The notes under the pieces are model-generated. The model saw only the letters and a list, made by a program, of their open reading frames with translations, was not told the origin of the DNA and did no database searches. Positions 9,561-18,063 of a stretch of 64,000 nt of DNA are shown here, one piece after another. Origin of the DNA: Spirosoma endophyticum (GTDB taxonomy: Bacteria > Bacteroidota > Bacteroidia > Cytophagales > Spirosomataceae); NCBI RefSeq assembly GCF_900112365.1, contig NZ_FOLQ01000015.1:1-64000 (forward strand). The letters run 5' to 3'. A program made the translations under genes and the position numbers. Every line of letters starts with the position of its first letter. The first letter of the stretch is position 1.

Positions 9561-10056
9561 GCGAATGATTTTGTACTAGTTGCTGGAATTGATGTTGTTC
9601 TCGATATTGAAGTCGTTGCATTAGAAAATCGTGCCCTGGGGCTTCAATCCCAGGCCATTTATGGCCATTGAACAGCCATTCTTCATAGTGTCCAACCCAT
9701 TTTGCGGCCAATGGAATTAAGTCGGTAGCAATCCACAGTCGACGAAATGGCGAAATGTCAGCCGGGTAATAAAGACATAGGGCACGGTCAGAATACATGT
9801 GAATCGCCAATGATGGCTTTATCTTCCGATTTCGTATCCAGACTCGGTGTATTTCTTGCGACAAATACCGTAGCTCAATCTGATAGCTAGTCGTGAAATA
9901 AGGCTGTTTGACGGTGAAGTCAACTTTTAGAAACTGCTGTTTCTGGTTATTTATCAGTTGTTCTACCCGACAAGTAGGCCAATATTCATCCAGCAATTGA
10001 CGCTGGATGAATAGTTCGAAGGCTGAGGAATCACGATTAATCTCTCCGGGTATCAT
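9553..10056 (-). CDS. E2-like (prokaryotic ubiquitin-conjugating fold) protein in a Pycsar operon
   Basis: The protein has 167 residues from the ATG at 10056, which has GGGAGAGAG just upstream and overlaps the last 20 bases of the cyclase gene. The central block reads SLAIHMYSDRALCLYYPAD, then WIATDLIPLAAKWVGHYEEW and LFNGHKWPG. This matches the pattern of E2-like proteins of type II-short CBASS: His, a short turn, then the catalytic Cys in CL, followed by a W-rich helix. Here H86 and C94 would be the key residues. In CBASS such proteins act on the nucleotide cyclase. By position this one probably primes or conjugates the Pycsar cyclase. The family call comes from motif memory, not a search. 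Confidence 0.6.
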   Translation of the reverse strand: MIPGEINRDSSAFELFIQRQLLDEYWPTCRVEQLINNQKQQFLKVDFTVKQPYFTTSYQIELRYLSQEIHRVWIRNRKIKPSLAIHMYSDRALCLYYPADISPFRRLWIATDLIPLAAKWVGHYEEWLFNGHKWPGIEAPGHDFLMQRLQYREQHQFQQLVQNHSLS

Positions 10057-11158
10057 AAAAATCTCTCTCCCGCGGGGCCTGAATGCCAGCAGGAACAACA
10101 TTAAATTTCTTGTCATAGCCATAATTCCCTGACTCAATTTTTCGATTGGCATCTGATAGTTGCTGCCGACGTTGTCGTTCCTGTTCAGACAGGTTTGGCG
10201 TATAACCTATCGATAGCTTACCGTTTGAATCAGTTTGAACGAAGTGAAACGTCTCCTTCAAGTATTTTTTCCAGTCAAAATGATACTGAGTGTAGAAAAA
10301 CTTTTTGTCTGGATCTTTGAAGATATACCGTTCATTCACATCTACGTTTCCGATTTTGTCCCGGGTCAAATCATAAAATTCTGGATTCAGTTTGGCTGTG
10401 TCTCGGACATTGGCACCAACCATAATGCCATTCGTTTTAGCATTGTGCTGCATTTTGGGTGCTAAACTTGTATGTAGACTTGTTGTCGTCAACTCCGTAC
10501 AATTTCCGGTACCATAAATGCACCATAACGTATCGTCATCGTCACCGAAGTCAATTCCAGTTCGGGCATTGATGTCATCAATATCCATCGCTTCAAATAC
10601 TTCTGGTAATTCATACTTCACGAAGTAGCTAAAGAAAGAGGCAGCTTGAATGGCATTGCGTACACCTTCTTCACGCGAAACACCCCGGCCCCCGAAGTAG
10701 GCGAAAACGCCATCATACTGCATGCGTTGGATATGACCATCAAACAGGGCACAGGTGTGGGTTGCGGCCGTTACTATCACCTGGATAATGACCCTAATTT
10801 GCTCAGTGGTATATTTTTTAAAGAAATTAGTTGAATTCTTTACATCCATAAACATGGACGTGATATGATGATATTCAACACCGTTAGTAGCCCGCAGATG
10901 GATAAAGTCTGGGTGATCGCCACTGACTGGCAATTTCACCGGTCGTTTTAGTAGATCCGCTAAAGTCTTCATCGATGTAGCAGGCTCTAAGCTGGCGGTA
11001 GTTGCGTACGCTTTAGGATCTATAATCCGGTGTGTTGAACGTGCTTCAGCTAAAGTACTCAGCACTTGTAAATCATGCCCTTTCATTAATGTAGGGCTAT
11101 GTACAGCTTGACTGATTGCATCAAGATAATTGCTATATAATCGCATGCTATTTGCCAT
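10037..11158 (-). CDS. pycC: Pycsar-type nucleotide cyclase (class III adenylate/guanylate cyclase fold)
   Basis: The protein has 373 residues. A class III cyclase domain covers about residues 95-290: SMFMDVKNST holds the first metal-binding Asp (D105), QRMQYDGVFAYF the second (D149), and GIDFGDDDDTLW follows. PycC enzymes make cCMP or cUMP after phage infection; the nucleotide product cannot be read here. The first 90 residues are unlike signalling cyclases and there is no receiver or membrane part. The start overlaps the end of the membrane-effector gene by 11 bases, and the E2-like gene overlaps its end by 20 bases, so the three are one operon. Confidence 0.8.
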   Translation of the reverse strand: MANSMRLYSNYLDAISQAVHSPTLMKGHDLQVLSTLAEARSTHRIIDPKAYATTASLEPATSMKTLADLLKRPVKLPVSGDHPDFIHLRATNGVEYHHITSMFMDVKNSTNFFKKYTTEQIRVIIQVIVTAATHTCALFDGHIQRMQYDGVFAYFGGRGVSREEGVRNAIQAASFFSYFVKYELPEVFEAMDIDDINARTGIDFGDDDDTLWCIYGTGNCTELTTTSLHTSLAPKMQHNAKTNGIMVGANVRDTAKLNPEFYDLTRDKIGNVDVNERYIFKDPDKKFFYTQYHFDWKKYLKETFHFVQTDSNGKLSIGYTPNLSEQERQRRQQLSDANRKIESGNYGYDKKFNVVPAGIQAPRERDFYDTRRD

Positions 11159-11660
11159 TTAAAATAAAATAGAGACTCAGAAAAACGAGCAGCATTAGAC
11201 TGCCTGATAAAAGCCAGCCAGCATAGTTCAATCGTTTAAATTTTCGAGAAAGGCCAATGGAGAGGATATGCATCTGCCGAAGCATATCCTGAAGGTGCAA
11301 TGAGGCAGATCGTTTCCGAAATTTCCGGGCGAAGTACCTGTATTCCAGTGAGGCTACTTGTCCAAAAAAAATAAGCGACACATTACCTGGATGCGAACTG
11401 GATCTAGTGAAAGGATTTATTGCCAAGATGGTAAAGCCCAGAGAAAATGCGCACAAAATGACTACGCCAGCAATAACCAGGTTATGGGCTGAGGTGAATT
11501 TTAGCTTCTGTTCCAAAAATGAGTAGCTAGAAGCAATTCCACCAATCAGAATAGCATTTATAGCCAGGTACAAATTTCCCTTCGTATTAACCGATTCATA
11601 GTAATGGTCATAACGACCTATTATAAATCGCGCCTGTTCAATCAATTCCTCATCACTCAT
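11148..11660 (-). CDS. pycTM: Pycsar transmembrane effector (DUF5706-type)
   Basis: The protein has 170 residues with hydrophobic segments at about 28-46, 58-81 and 146-167. The N-terminal helix (DEELIEQARFIIGRYDHYY) and the FFGQVASLEYRYFARKFRK middle match the Pycsar effector TM group (DUF5706). In that family, binding of cyclic UMP or CMP triggers damage to the inner membrane. It is the first gene of the three-gene operon and overlaps the cyclase start, which fits the known Pycsar layout. Confidence 0.78.
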   Translation of the reverse strand: MSDEELIEQARFIIGRYDHYYESVNTKGNLYLAINAILIGGIASSYSFLEQKLKFTSAHNLVIAGVVILCAFSLGFTILAINPFTRSSSHPGNVSLIFFGQVASLEYRYFARKFRKRSASLHLQDMLRQMHILSIGLSRKFKRLNYAGWLLSGSLMLLVFLSLYFILNGK

Positions 11661-12135
11661 ATCTATTGAACTAGTTGAGTTAAGGGGTGCCTAGTATATG
11701 GACCCTCACTTCGCTTTACTTCTCTTTTCTAACCGATTTTAACGGGTCACTACCTAACATATGATCTATAAAATTATCGTCATGACTACCCTTGATTCAG
11801 GTGTTTTATGGACTTGCGAACGCGTTATTATTACGCAGATTCATCCTCCCCTAGCCACAGTAGTAGGCATTTTAAAATGTTAAATAGATCGGCTAAATGC
11901 TGATAAGTGCTCAGGATATATAGTAAGCACCGAACGAAAGCAACCGGGTCCAACCAGCTTAGGGTTGGAGAAGAGGAGTAACAGAAGAGGTGAGAAGGAG
12001 GTACTGAAGAGACCTGGATACATTTGCGTAGTAATCTCAACCAGTCTAATTTGCTGACCATTTCCGGAAATCAACAGAGGCCGTCCAAACCCGTTGACTA
12101 TCTTCCCATTATCCCCTAAAGTAGTGTTCTTTTCT

Positions 12136-12171
12136 AAGCCTTACGAGCCAAAACTCATAAGGCTTTTTTTT
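12136..12171 (+). terminator. Rho-independent terminator
   Basis: A 12-bp stem (AAGCCTTACGAG pairs with CTCATAAGGCTT, one mismatch) is followed by TTTTTTTT. No plus-strand gene is recognised just upstream, so it may be left over from a lost gene or insulate the downstream operon. Confidence 0.65.
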
Positions 12172-12297
12172 CATAAGCCTCTTTATGATTATGTTTTACG
12201 GTGGATCACCTCGCGTGACTCACATCAAAGGTAAGTCAGTATCTATAAAACTTCAAATATACCAATCGAAAGTTTTTTTACTAATGTTAAGTCATAC

Positions 12298-12328
12298 TTG
12301 ACATTCTCCGATTGAAGCATTAACTTTG
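12298..12328 (+). promoter_or_regulatory. Bacteroidota-type promoter of the XRE/ImmA pair
   Basis: TTG at 12298-12300 is followed after exactly 20 bases by TAACTTTG at 12321-12328. This is the -33 / -7 (TAnnTTTG) layout of the Bacteroidota primary sigma factor. The predicted transcript start falls at about 12335, on the start codon of the XRE gene, implying a leaderless or near-leaderless mRNA. Confidence 0.65.
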
Positions 12329-12343
12329 CCACATGAATGTGGC
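12328..12343. promoter_or_regulatory. Palindromic operator over the XRE start codon
   Basis: GCCACAT and ATGTGGC form a perfect 7-bp inverted repeat with a 2-base spacer. It begins on the last base of the -7 box and covers the ATG. It is placed well for autorepression by the XRE protein; binding is inferred. Confidence 0.5.
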
Positions 12344-12686
12344 AAATGAAAAAACGCTGTTCCAGGCTTTAGGAAAAAAGATAAAAAGTCATAGAAATAA
12401 TGCAATGGTTAATCAGGTTCACTTTGCGAGCCAAATAGGGTTGAGCCGAACCTCTTTAGTCAACATCGAACAAGGCAGACAGCAACCATCAGTTATTTTG
12501 CTATGGCGAATAGCTGAAGCGTTGAATATTGAAATGAAAGAGTTGATACCTAGCCGGGTAGAAGTAGAGGCTACTACGAATGGATTGATATTTCCCTCTG
12601 CATCTGACGAGATTAAAAAAGGGGAAACTTATGATTTGTTGGTTAAATTTGTTAGTGACCTTAAAGCGAACGAATCTGAATTATGA
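12333..12686 (+). CDS. XRE-family transcriptional regulator
   Basis: The protein has 117 residues. The helix-turn-helix at about residues 12-70 has FASQIGLSRTSLVNIEQGRQ, the classical lambda-repressor-type turn and recognition helix, then the WRIAEALNIEMKEL helix. The acidic C-terminal tail is short. The stop overlaps the next ATG (ATGA) with an ImmA/IrrE peptidase. In such pairs the peptidase relieves repression by cutting or displacing the repressor. No other in-frame ATG lies downstream near the start, so the start at 12333 is firm despite the very short leader. Confidence 0.85.
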   Translation: MNVANEKTLFQALGKKIKSHRNNAMVNQVHFASQIGLSRTSLVNIEQGRQQPSVILLWRIAEALNIEMKELIPSRVEVEATTNGLIFPSASDEIKKGETYDLLVKFVSDLKANESEL

Positions 12687-13234
12687 ATCACAAAAGACAG
12701 AATCAGATCGAACAACTGGCAAAGGGCTTACTTACCGAAACGAATTGTTACTCGTACCCTCCCATTAACGTTATAGAAGTAGCAAAACGAAAAGGGATTG
12801 ATATCATTGACTTCCATTTTGGGGAAGAAGTCTCGGGGGTACTAATTACTAAGAATAATAAATCAACCATTGGGGTTAATCCTGATAATTCAACCGTTCG
12901 TCAGAGATTTACAATAGCCCACGAATTAGGCCATTATTCCCTGGGACATCAGCGAAACGGCATGTTCGTTGACACGCCTGAACGGTATTTTACCATGTTT
13001 AATTTTCGGAATTCCAACTCATCCACTGGAGAACACATTCAGGAAAGAGAAGCCAATGCTTTTGCAGCATCGCTTCTTATGCCTAGGGATCTAATATTTA
13101 TAGTTATTGAAGACTTAAAATCAAGCTTCAACGTCAGAAGTGACGAGGACCTTTTAGAAGAGTTGGCCAAAAAATTTGAGGTTAGTACCCAAGCTATGGG
13201 ATTCCGATTGTCGAATCTTAATACGTTATGGTAG
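12683..13234 (+). CDS. ImmA/IrrE-family zinc metallopeptidase
   Basis: The protein has 183 residues. The zinc site HELGH lies in RFTIAHELGHYSLGH, and the downstream EANAFAASLLMP supplies the Glu ligand. This is the COG2856 pattern. These peptidases act on partner XRE repressors or sense DNA damage. It is translationally coupled to the XRE gene by a 4-base overlap and followed 26 bases later by a perfect palindrome that probably ends the transcript. Confidence 0.88.
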   Translation: MNHKRQNQIEQLAKGLLTETNCYSYPPINVIEVAKRKGIDIIDFHFGEEVSGVLITKNNKSTIGVNPDNSTVRQRFTIAHELGHYSLGHQRNGMFVDTPERYFTMFNFRNSNSSTGEHIQEREANAFAASLLMPRDLIFIVIEDLKSSFNVRSDEDLLEELAKKFEVSTQAMGFRLSNLNTLW

Positions 13235-13260
13235 TTAGCACAGAGTAAGATTTAAATAGA

Positions 13261-13314
13261 TATGCTTAACAAGAAAGCCTGCTTAAATTTAAGCAGGCTT
13301 TCTTGTTAAGCATA
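13261..13314. terminator. 54-bp perfect palindrome, probable bidirectional transcript end
   Basis: Bases 13261-13287 are the exact reverse complement of 13288-13314, with no spacer at all. The arms start TATGCTTAACAAGAAAGCCT. It lies right after the ImmA gene. A hairpin of this strength would stop transcription, but it lacks a long T-run, so a role as a protein site or in DNA processing is also possible. Confidence 0.6.
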
Positions 13315-13605
13315 AACTTACTCGATTATGTAACCGATTTACGGGGTTATTTCTCTTAATGGATACAGTTGGCGAATTAAGCTTAGACCTTTGTTTAAGG
13401 CATCAATTGCACGACAGACGCTTAGAAGAAGAACCTCTACTAACCGCCTTACTGAATTTGGGGCTCTTAGATCGACTAAAACGACATTAAAACTAACGGT
13501 CAAAGGACTGTTAAAACTAGAATCAGATGTGGTTGCAAACACCTTTTGGTGTGGATAGAAGCATAAAGCCCCCACTAGAAGTAGTGAGGGCTTTATCGTT
13601 GTAGG
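13315..13605. other. Stretch without a clear gene
   Basis: The frames here are short and conflict with each other. One plus-strand piece (LRHQLHDRRLEEEPLLTALL, around 13390-13450) looks protein-like and may be a gene relic. A terminator lies at its right end. Confidence 0.4.
13563..13596. terminator. Rho-independent terminator for the 411-residue gene
   Basis: A 15-bp stem (ATAAAGCCCCCACTA pairs with TAGTGAGGGCTTTAT, one mismatch) has a 4-base loop. It lies 9 bases beyond the stop of the minus-strand gene and can work in both directions. Confidence 0.6.
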
Positions 13606-14841
13606 TTAGCTGGATTCCTCCTTCTTAAGAAAATTCTTTAGCGGTCCCTGGACAAACTGATTTGGTCTCCAGTGATTAAAGCGTTGCGCTAAAAGATCCA
13701 CATACTGATCCGCTGCCGTTCCAGCCAGAAAGTTTACAATATTGTTGACCAGATCTGGTTGACCAGCTAAGTTGATCGGATTGATCGCGATCGGCGCCGA
13801 AACGAATATCAGCTTCAACCATTTAAAGAGACTACTATTCGTAAACGGGGTCATTTCAACGAACTTAATGTATTCATTAATAATGGAATGGTCTCCATCA
13901 TCTGGCATCTCGCTTAGCCATTTTCTAAATTGTTGGGCGTGACGATAAAGATGCATGAAGTCGGCAAACGTTTTCATTCCTAAGTCAATAGCGTCTGCTA
14001 TTGAAGGGCATTCTGGAATCACGAACTGATGAAACTCGGTTATAACCTCTCCGTTATTAGCTTGATATTGATCCAGATTTAAAATGGCTTTCTGGACTAT
14101 TGATGCATTTGATTCTTCAGCGGATAATTCAGATTTAAAATAGGATGACACGTCCACGTCCTGAATGGCAGCTGAAGCACGCATCATAAAATTCACTCCA
14201 AAATCTTTATAGCCTTTGATGCCCGACTTTTCTAAATGCTTTTCGAATTGGCTAAGGTCGAAATTGGTTTCTGTTTCGAACGTGAACTGGGTTCCTATTT
14301 CTTCAATAGCTGTGCTTTTGGGAACGGGATGAAGTTGAAACTTTAAATCGGTAGGAATGGGATACTCTTCATACACCGATCTGACGACTTCACGAAAAGC
14401 CTTTGATGTAAATTGCTCATCAATTAAAAAGCCTCCAACCAAATCAAATTCATATTTATATTCATTCAAAAAGGGCATTAATTGTTTAACATATTGGCTA
14501 CACTTATAGGCGCTTCTGTATACTCCGTATAGAGCTTTATACAGTGTAGTTTCAACATTGTGATTCACTACTTTATAAATGGCATAATTCAATCGAGCCG
14601 TCCTAGGTGTCTGATTTGAACCGAAAAACTCAAGATTGATGTGTAAGCTTAATGCGCCGGATGACAGTAATTCGACTAGATGCTCTACTGAGCACTTTCG
14701 AATTATTTCCTCCAGTTCAATTCGGGAAATAACGGCATCTACTTTGCCATAAAATAACAGGCATTCGGCCAAATGGCCTATTGTAAAACGTTGATTTTTA
14801 CGTGAACTGGCATGAAGATTTATGGCGATAGAGTCTAGCAT
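13606..14841 (-). CDS. Hypothetical protein, 411 residues
   Basis: No family is recognised. The protein is soluble, without a signal peptide or clear membrane segment. It has an all-helical start (FTIGHLAECLLFYGKVDAVI), a mixed middle and a C-terminal helical part (ADQYVDLLAQRFNHWRP). Composition and length argue for a real gene. It stands alone on the minus strand with its own terminator. Confidence 0.6.
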   Translation of the reverse strand: MLDSIAINLHASSRKNQRFTIGHLAECLLFYGKVDAVISRIELEEIIRKCSVEHLVELLSSGALSLHINLEFFGSNQTPRTARLNYAIYKVVNHNVETTLYKALYGVYRSAYKCSQYVKQLMPFLNEYKYEFDLVGGFLIDEQFTSKAFREVVRSVYEEYPIPTDLKFQLHPVPKSTAIEEIGTQFTFETETNFDLSQFEKHLEKSGIKGYKDFGVNFMMRASAAIQDVDVSSYFKSELSAEESNASIVQKAILNLDQYQANNGEVITEFHQFVIPECPSIADAIDLGMKTFADFMHLYRHAQQFRKWLSEMPDDGDHSIINEYIKFVEMTPFTNSSLFKWLKLIFVSAPIAINPINLAGQPDLVNNIVNFLAGTAADQYVDLLAQRFNHWRPNQFVQGPLKNFLKKEESS

Positions 14842-14960
14842 GGATAAAAATGATTTAGCTTTTTTGATTACCTATCAACTAAGTGATCCGTTATAGCCCA
14901 GTTCCCTGTTAGAAGCATAGTCCTGCGCGCTGAGGTTTTTTTTCAGAAATTTATCCATTC

Positions 14961-15231
14961 TCAAATCGTTACGCTCCAGAACGTGCGACGGAAGAGATAG
15001 ATACGCTTTGCCTCGTCAATACCCCGTTTTTGTTCGACTGCCCGGACGTTTTCCGGTAGCCCTTCTAACCACACCTCAAAATAGACGTTCAGCTCGGTTC
15101 TCAGGATCGGGCGTGCCTGTTAATTGACGCTCAAGCCATTCTAAAGTGGTCTCTTCGGTATCGCCCAAAAACTGTTTGAATTGCTTTTGATAGCAATAGA
15201 TGGCATTACCCAGCCGGAATGTTTTGGCCAT
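14961..15231 (-). pseudogene. Frameshifted hypothetical gene
   Basis: From the ATG at 15231 the frame reads MAKTFRLGNAIYCYQKQFKQ and EETTLEWLERQL, then stops. A shifted frame continues YFEVWLEGLPENVRAVEQKR and ends FRRTFWSVTI at 14961. Joined, they make about 90 coherent residues. Family unknown. The adjacent small gene at 15316-15513 may be its partner. Confidence 0.45.
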
Positions 15232-15315
15232 AACTCGCGCATGTGGTCGGGCAAGCTGGCCAGGACTTTCGCCTGCTTTACGTTACAGGATTCAATGGGA
15301 TGTCTCATAGCTGAT

Positions 15316-15513
15316 CTATATAGTGATAATTATATTATCAGCAGACAGCTGCCATTTGTCGGTGACAGTATCCCAAATGAAACGCAAACCTATCTCTGGA
15401 CTATTCATCAACTCAATAGGCAATATAACTTCGGGCGTTTCCCCACTATTAGGAAGCCTATCAAAAGCGTGTTGAAGCTCGCCCAATGAAATAACTAGTT
15501 TACGATTTGGCAT
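15316..15513 (-). CDS. Small hypothetical protein
   Basis: The protein has 65 residues, beginning MPNRKLVISLGELQHAFDRL and ending LSADNIIITI. Composition is protein-like and the start has an AGAGTTAAGAGTG-like leader. No family recognised. It lies upstream of, and on the same strand as, a broken gene. Confidence 0.4.
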   Translation of the reverse strand: MPNRKLVISLGELQHAFDRLPNSGETPEVILPIELMNSPEIGLRFIWDTVTDKWQLSADNIIITI

Positions 15514-16130
15514 AGAGTTAAGAGTGTTTAAATGTATTCAAATAAGTCTCATTGTTTACTTCTCAGATGGTGGGTCTATTTTGCTTTCGTCTCTATAGAT
15601 ATTTGCTTGATCTTGAGTGACAAACTTTTCGGCAAAGTGAAATCGATTCATTGAAAAATCTGATTATATCCAATCCAGACTGTTCTGCTAACCTACTACT
15701 CGTCTACCATCAACTTCATATCCTCCTGAAGCTGATGGGGAATTTTGATGTAAAACTTAATGAACGTACCCGCTCCGTTCATTTCGATAGTCACATCATA
15801 ACAACTCATCTTGGGAATACTTAATCCACGCTGTAACGCACTAACCAATAACGCATCTTCGGCATTGTTATGAGGTCCTCCCGAAAAGAGTACTGCTCAA
15901 AGATTAAGGATCGGTCGTTCATTTGTTGGCTTTCCCTTTCCATTACATCTGGGGTTAAGCCACCAAGAGAGCTGTGGGTGTACATCGTCAAGCCGTTGAA
16001 TAATAGTCAATTAATTACTCTACACGAAAGTAATGTACCAGTTATTTAGGATAACCCGAGTTTCCAACGTTGATATGACTGGGGAGTTAGGCTTACTTGT
16101 CGCCGGCAAATGGGTTTTAGTGAGTTAATA
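15514..16130. other. Intergenic region with decayed coding sequence
   Basis: Apart from the remnant at 15696-15986 no gene or RNA is recognised. Confidence 0.4.
15696..15986 (-). pseudogene. Decayed gene, possibly including an IS3 integrase tail
   Basis: MYTHSSLGGLTPDVMERE resembles the last helix of IS3-type integrases (…HSSLGGLTP…). After a frameshift the sequence continues NNAEDALLVSALQRGLSIPK and GAGTFIKFYIKIPHQLQEDM and ends MVDE. The second part belongs to an unknown protein, so two remnants may be joined here. Confidence 0.35.
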
Positions 16131-17045
16131 TTATTGGTCGCCTGGTTGATCAAATAAGGGTATGGGCTTTGGCTTTGACCGTTTTCGGGATACTGCGCTT
16201 ATAGGTTCAATAATGGACTGAGCCTTCAGGGGCTGGGTCAATACTTCGAACGACGCTATGCTATCCAGTTCGGGACGAATATGGGCGTACAAGGTGTAAA
16301 GACCAGCCTGCGATTTAAGCCCAAACCGTGCCAGATATTTATCGATTTGTTTGCTTTGGTACGGATGATCCCGTCGGATATGATCGGTGTCAACAAAAAT
16401 GATGTTATACCGTGGTTGATTGATAGTACCGGTTCTATCTTTCTGCGGATTGAGCATGTGTTCCTGCTCATTGGCAAAATCCCCCTCCTCATTCAGGATA
16501 AACTTGTAGTTGAGCGTTACATACTTATGCACCCTTTCGTAATTAGAGATGGCCATTTCAATCGTATCAACGTGAGCCATTAGTTCCTTCCAGGCTGCTT
16601 GTTCCGATTGCCAGAGCGCGATGTTGGCTTTGGCCTGGGTCAGCTCCGATCCGGAGAGTTTATGCAGTTTGCTCCGCATCCGATCTTCTTTGGCACCCAG
16701 GTCATTGAGGTATAACTGGATCCGGTCAATTTTCTCATCCCTGGGTAGGTCTTTATCTTTAATCACCCAGAATTTATGCTCCTTAAAGAAGCTCATACGG
16801 ACGGCGGGACGGCCGAAATTGACGATTTTGATGGAACGGCAATCAAAATCCGTAAAGCGGGTAAAATACGGCTGGTAGGCCGCATCCACAAAATGAATGG
16901 TTCCGGTATCGGCCCAGTCGCCCTCAATGTCCCAGCTATCCCGGTCCGCTCGTAGTTTGGGAACCTGATTCATAATTTGGGTCAGATCCTGGAGCATGAG
17001 CGCGTAATAGGCCGCGTCATAGTGTTTTCTTTTCACCTGTGGCAT
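16131..17045 (-). CDS. Hypothetical plasmid protein, 304 residues
   Basis: No domain is recognised. The protein is basic and soluble. It starts MPQVKRKHYDAAYYALMLQD, has a probable coiled stretch at about residues 130-190 (DRMRSKLHKLSGSELTQAKA onward), and ends in a basic, proline-rich tail (SRKRSKPKPIPLFDQPG). Its place beside the iteron origin, transcribed away from it, suggests a plasmid-maintenance role, but this is inference only. Confidence 0.55.
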   Translation of the reverse strand: MPQVKRKHYDAAYYALMLQDLTQIMNQVPKLRADRDSWDIEGDWADTGTIHFVDAAYQPYFTRFTDFDCRSIKIVNFGRPAVRMSFFKEHKFWVIKDKDLPRDEKIDRIQLYLNDLGAKEDRMRSKLHKLSGSELTQAKANIALWQSEQAAWKELMAHVDTIEMAISNYERVHKYVTLNYKFILNEEGDFANEQEHMLNPQKDRTGTINQPRYNIIFVDTDHIRRDHPYQSKQIDKYLARFGLKSQAGLYTLYAHIRPELDSIASFEVLTQPLKAQSIIEPISAVSRKRSKPKPIPLFDQPGDQ

Positions 17046-17203
17046 AGTAATTATCGAAATTTTGCCGAAACGTCACGGTCGGCCATTGCGGGCTCGGCCT
17101 GTTTGTTTGGCTATGGATTAATTACTTATTTATTTAATAAAGTAACTGTAAAAATTTAAATGGGCTGTTACGGATAAATGAGTCTGTCGGTCGGCCGCTG
17201 CCG

Positions 17204-17402
17204 TCACTTCTCTAATTCAGCTGCCATATGTAAGGCTCGTTGTACATCCTCCCAGTATAAGCCGCTTTCATAACCGTTGTTGAGCCGCCGGGCAGCCGGC
17301 GCTGTCACAAATCTCCAAGAAGTCGTTGGCTGATTCGAATCGTCGCTGCTCCTCTAATTGTTGCTTATCTGGCTCGATGCTTGAATTGTCTACTGATTCC
17401 AT
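17204..17402 (-). pseudogene. Frameshifted small plasmid gene (YWEDVQRALH motif)
   Basis: From the ATG at 17402 the frame reads MESVDNSSIEPDKQQLEEQR to about residue 35, then a one-base shift leads to RRLNNGYESGLYWEDVQRAL and MAAELEK. The same motif appears near 37827-37940 (VTGYYWNDVKRALHIVVGL), so this is a recurring small protein on the replicon. Function unknown. Confidence 0.45.
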
Positions 17403-17443
17403 TAAGGGTGAAAGGCAATTTCCTAAGACAAATATCTATATAT

Positions 17444-17500
17444 TAAGTTTCGTTTGAAACGAAACTTAACTATTTGTTTGCTAACCTTCGGTCGAAGGTT
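17444..17500. repeat. Two short palindromes upstream of the origin
   Basis: AAGTTTCGTTT / AAACGAAACTT is an 11-bp inverted repeat with one central base, at about 17445-17467. AACCTTCG-GT-CGAAGGTT follows at 17483-17500, then a T-rich run. The second could end plus-strand transcripts entering the origin; the first looks like a protein-binding site. Confidence 0.4.
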
Positions 17501-17692
17501 ATTATTTTTTGTCTCCAATCAATAGTCCTTTTTTAGTTTTTTCACCCTATAGGCCTTTTGATCTTTTATAATAGAGGAGAGAAAATAATAAAAATCTTTT
17601 AAATAATGATTTAGATATGATAATAATAGGTTCCGAAATAGTTTTGCTAAAGCCTGATGATCAAGTATTTACAATGTGGATAACTCGTCTAT

Positions 17693-17828
17693 TGTAAGGA
17701 ATTATAGTGATTCGGTAAGGAATTATAGTCGGGCTGTAAGGAATTATAGTTTTGAAAGTAAGGGATTATAGTCACAAATCGGCCCTACTGTAAGGGATTA
17801 TAGTATCCTACTGTAAGGAATTGTAGTC
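17693..17828 (+). repeat. Six clustered iterons
   Basis: Direct 17-bp repeats with consensus TGTAAGGAATTATAGTC begin at 17693, 17714, 17735, 17757, 17789 and 17812. Copies 4 and 5 carry GGGATTATAG, and copy 6 has TTGTAG. The near two-turn spacing puts initiator monomers on one face of the helix. Confidence 0.85.
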
Positions 17829-18063
17829 GTGATAAAATTAATAAAATGCAATTTTCAATTGGTTCGTTTTATTGCTGGACAGGTTAAGTATAGGTAATGA
17901 ATCAATAAATTTAACTATGGTAACTGTTTGACTTTAAGAAGTTTAGTATTCAGAATCGGTTATTTTCAGTACCTTTTTGTAGCGTTACTCTGCAAGGATG
18001 ACAATGTAATTACTTCCATAATGTAGCCTAACTATTTAATTATCAGATATATACTACCCTTAC

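Larger units (their letters stand above)
11661..12332. other. Intergenic region between the Pycsar operon and the XRE/ImmA pair
   Basis: Starts of two divergent operons lie at its ends. It contains a terminator-like hairpin at 12136-12171 and the leaderless promoter at 12298-12328. Frames seen around 11831-12074 on the minus strand look non-coding, being hydrophobic with low-complexity Ser/Leu. Nothing else is recognised. Confidence 0.5.

Noticed and set aside
11831..12074. Two overlapping minus-strand frames upstream of the Pycsar operon
   Set aside because: Low-complexity hydrophobic sequence in two competing frames without a ribosome site; reads as a chance frame.
13339..13575. Minus-strand frame of 78 codons between two terminators
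   Set aside because: No plausible start context, overlaps the terminator at 13563-13596, and another frame on the opposite strand looks equally good.
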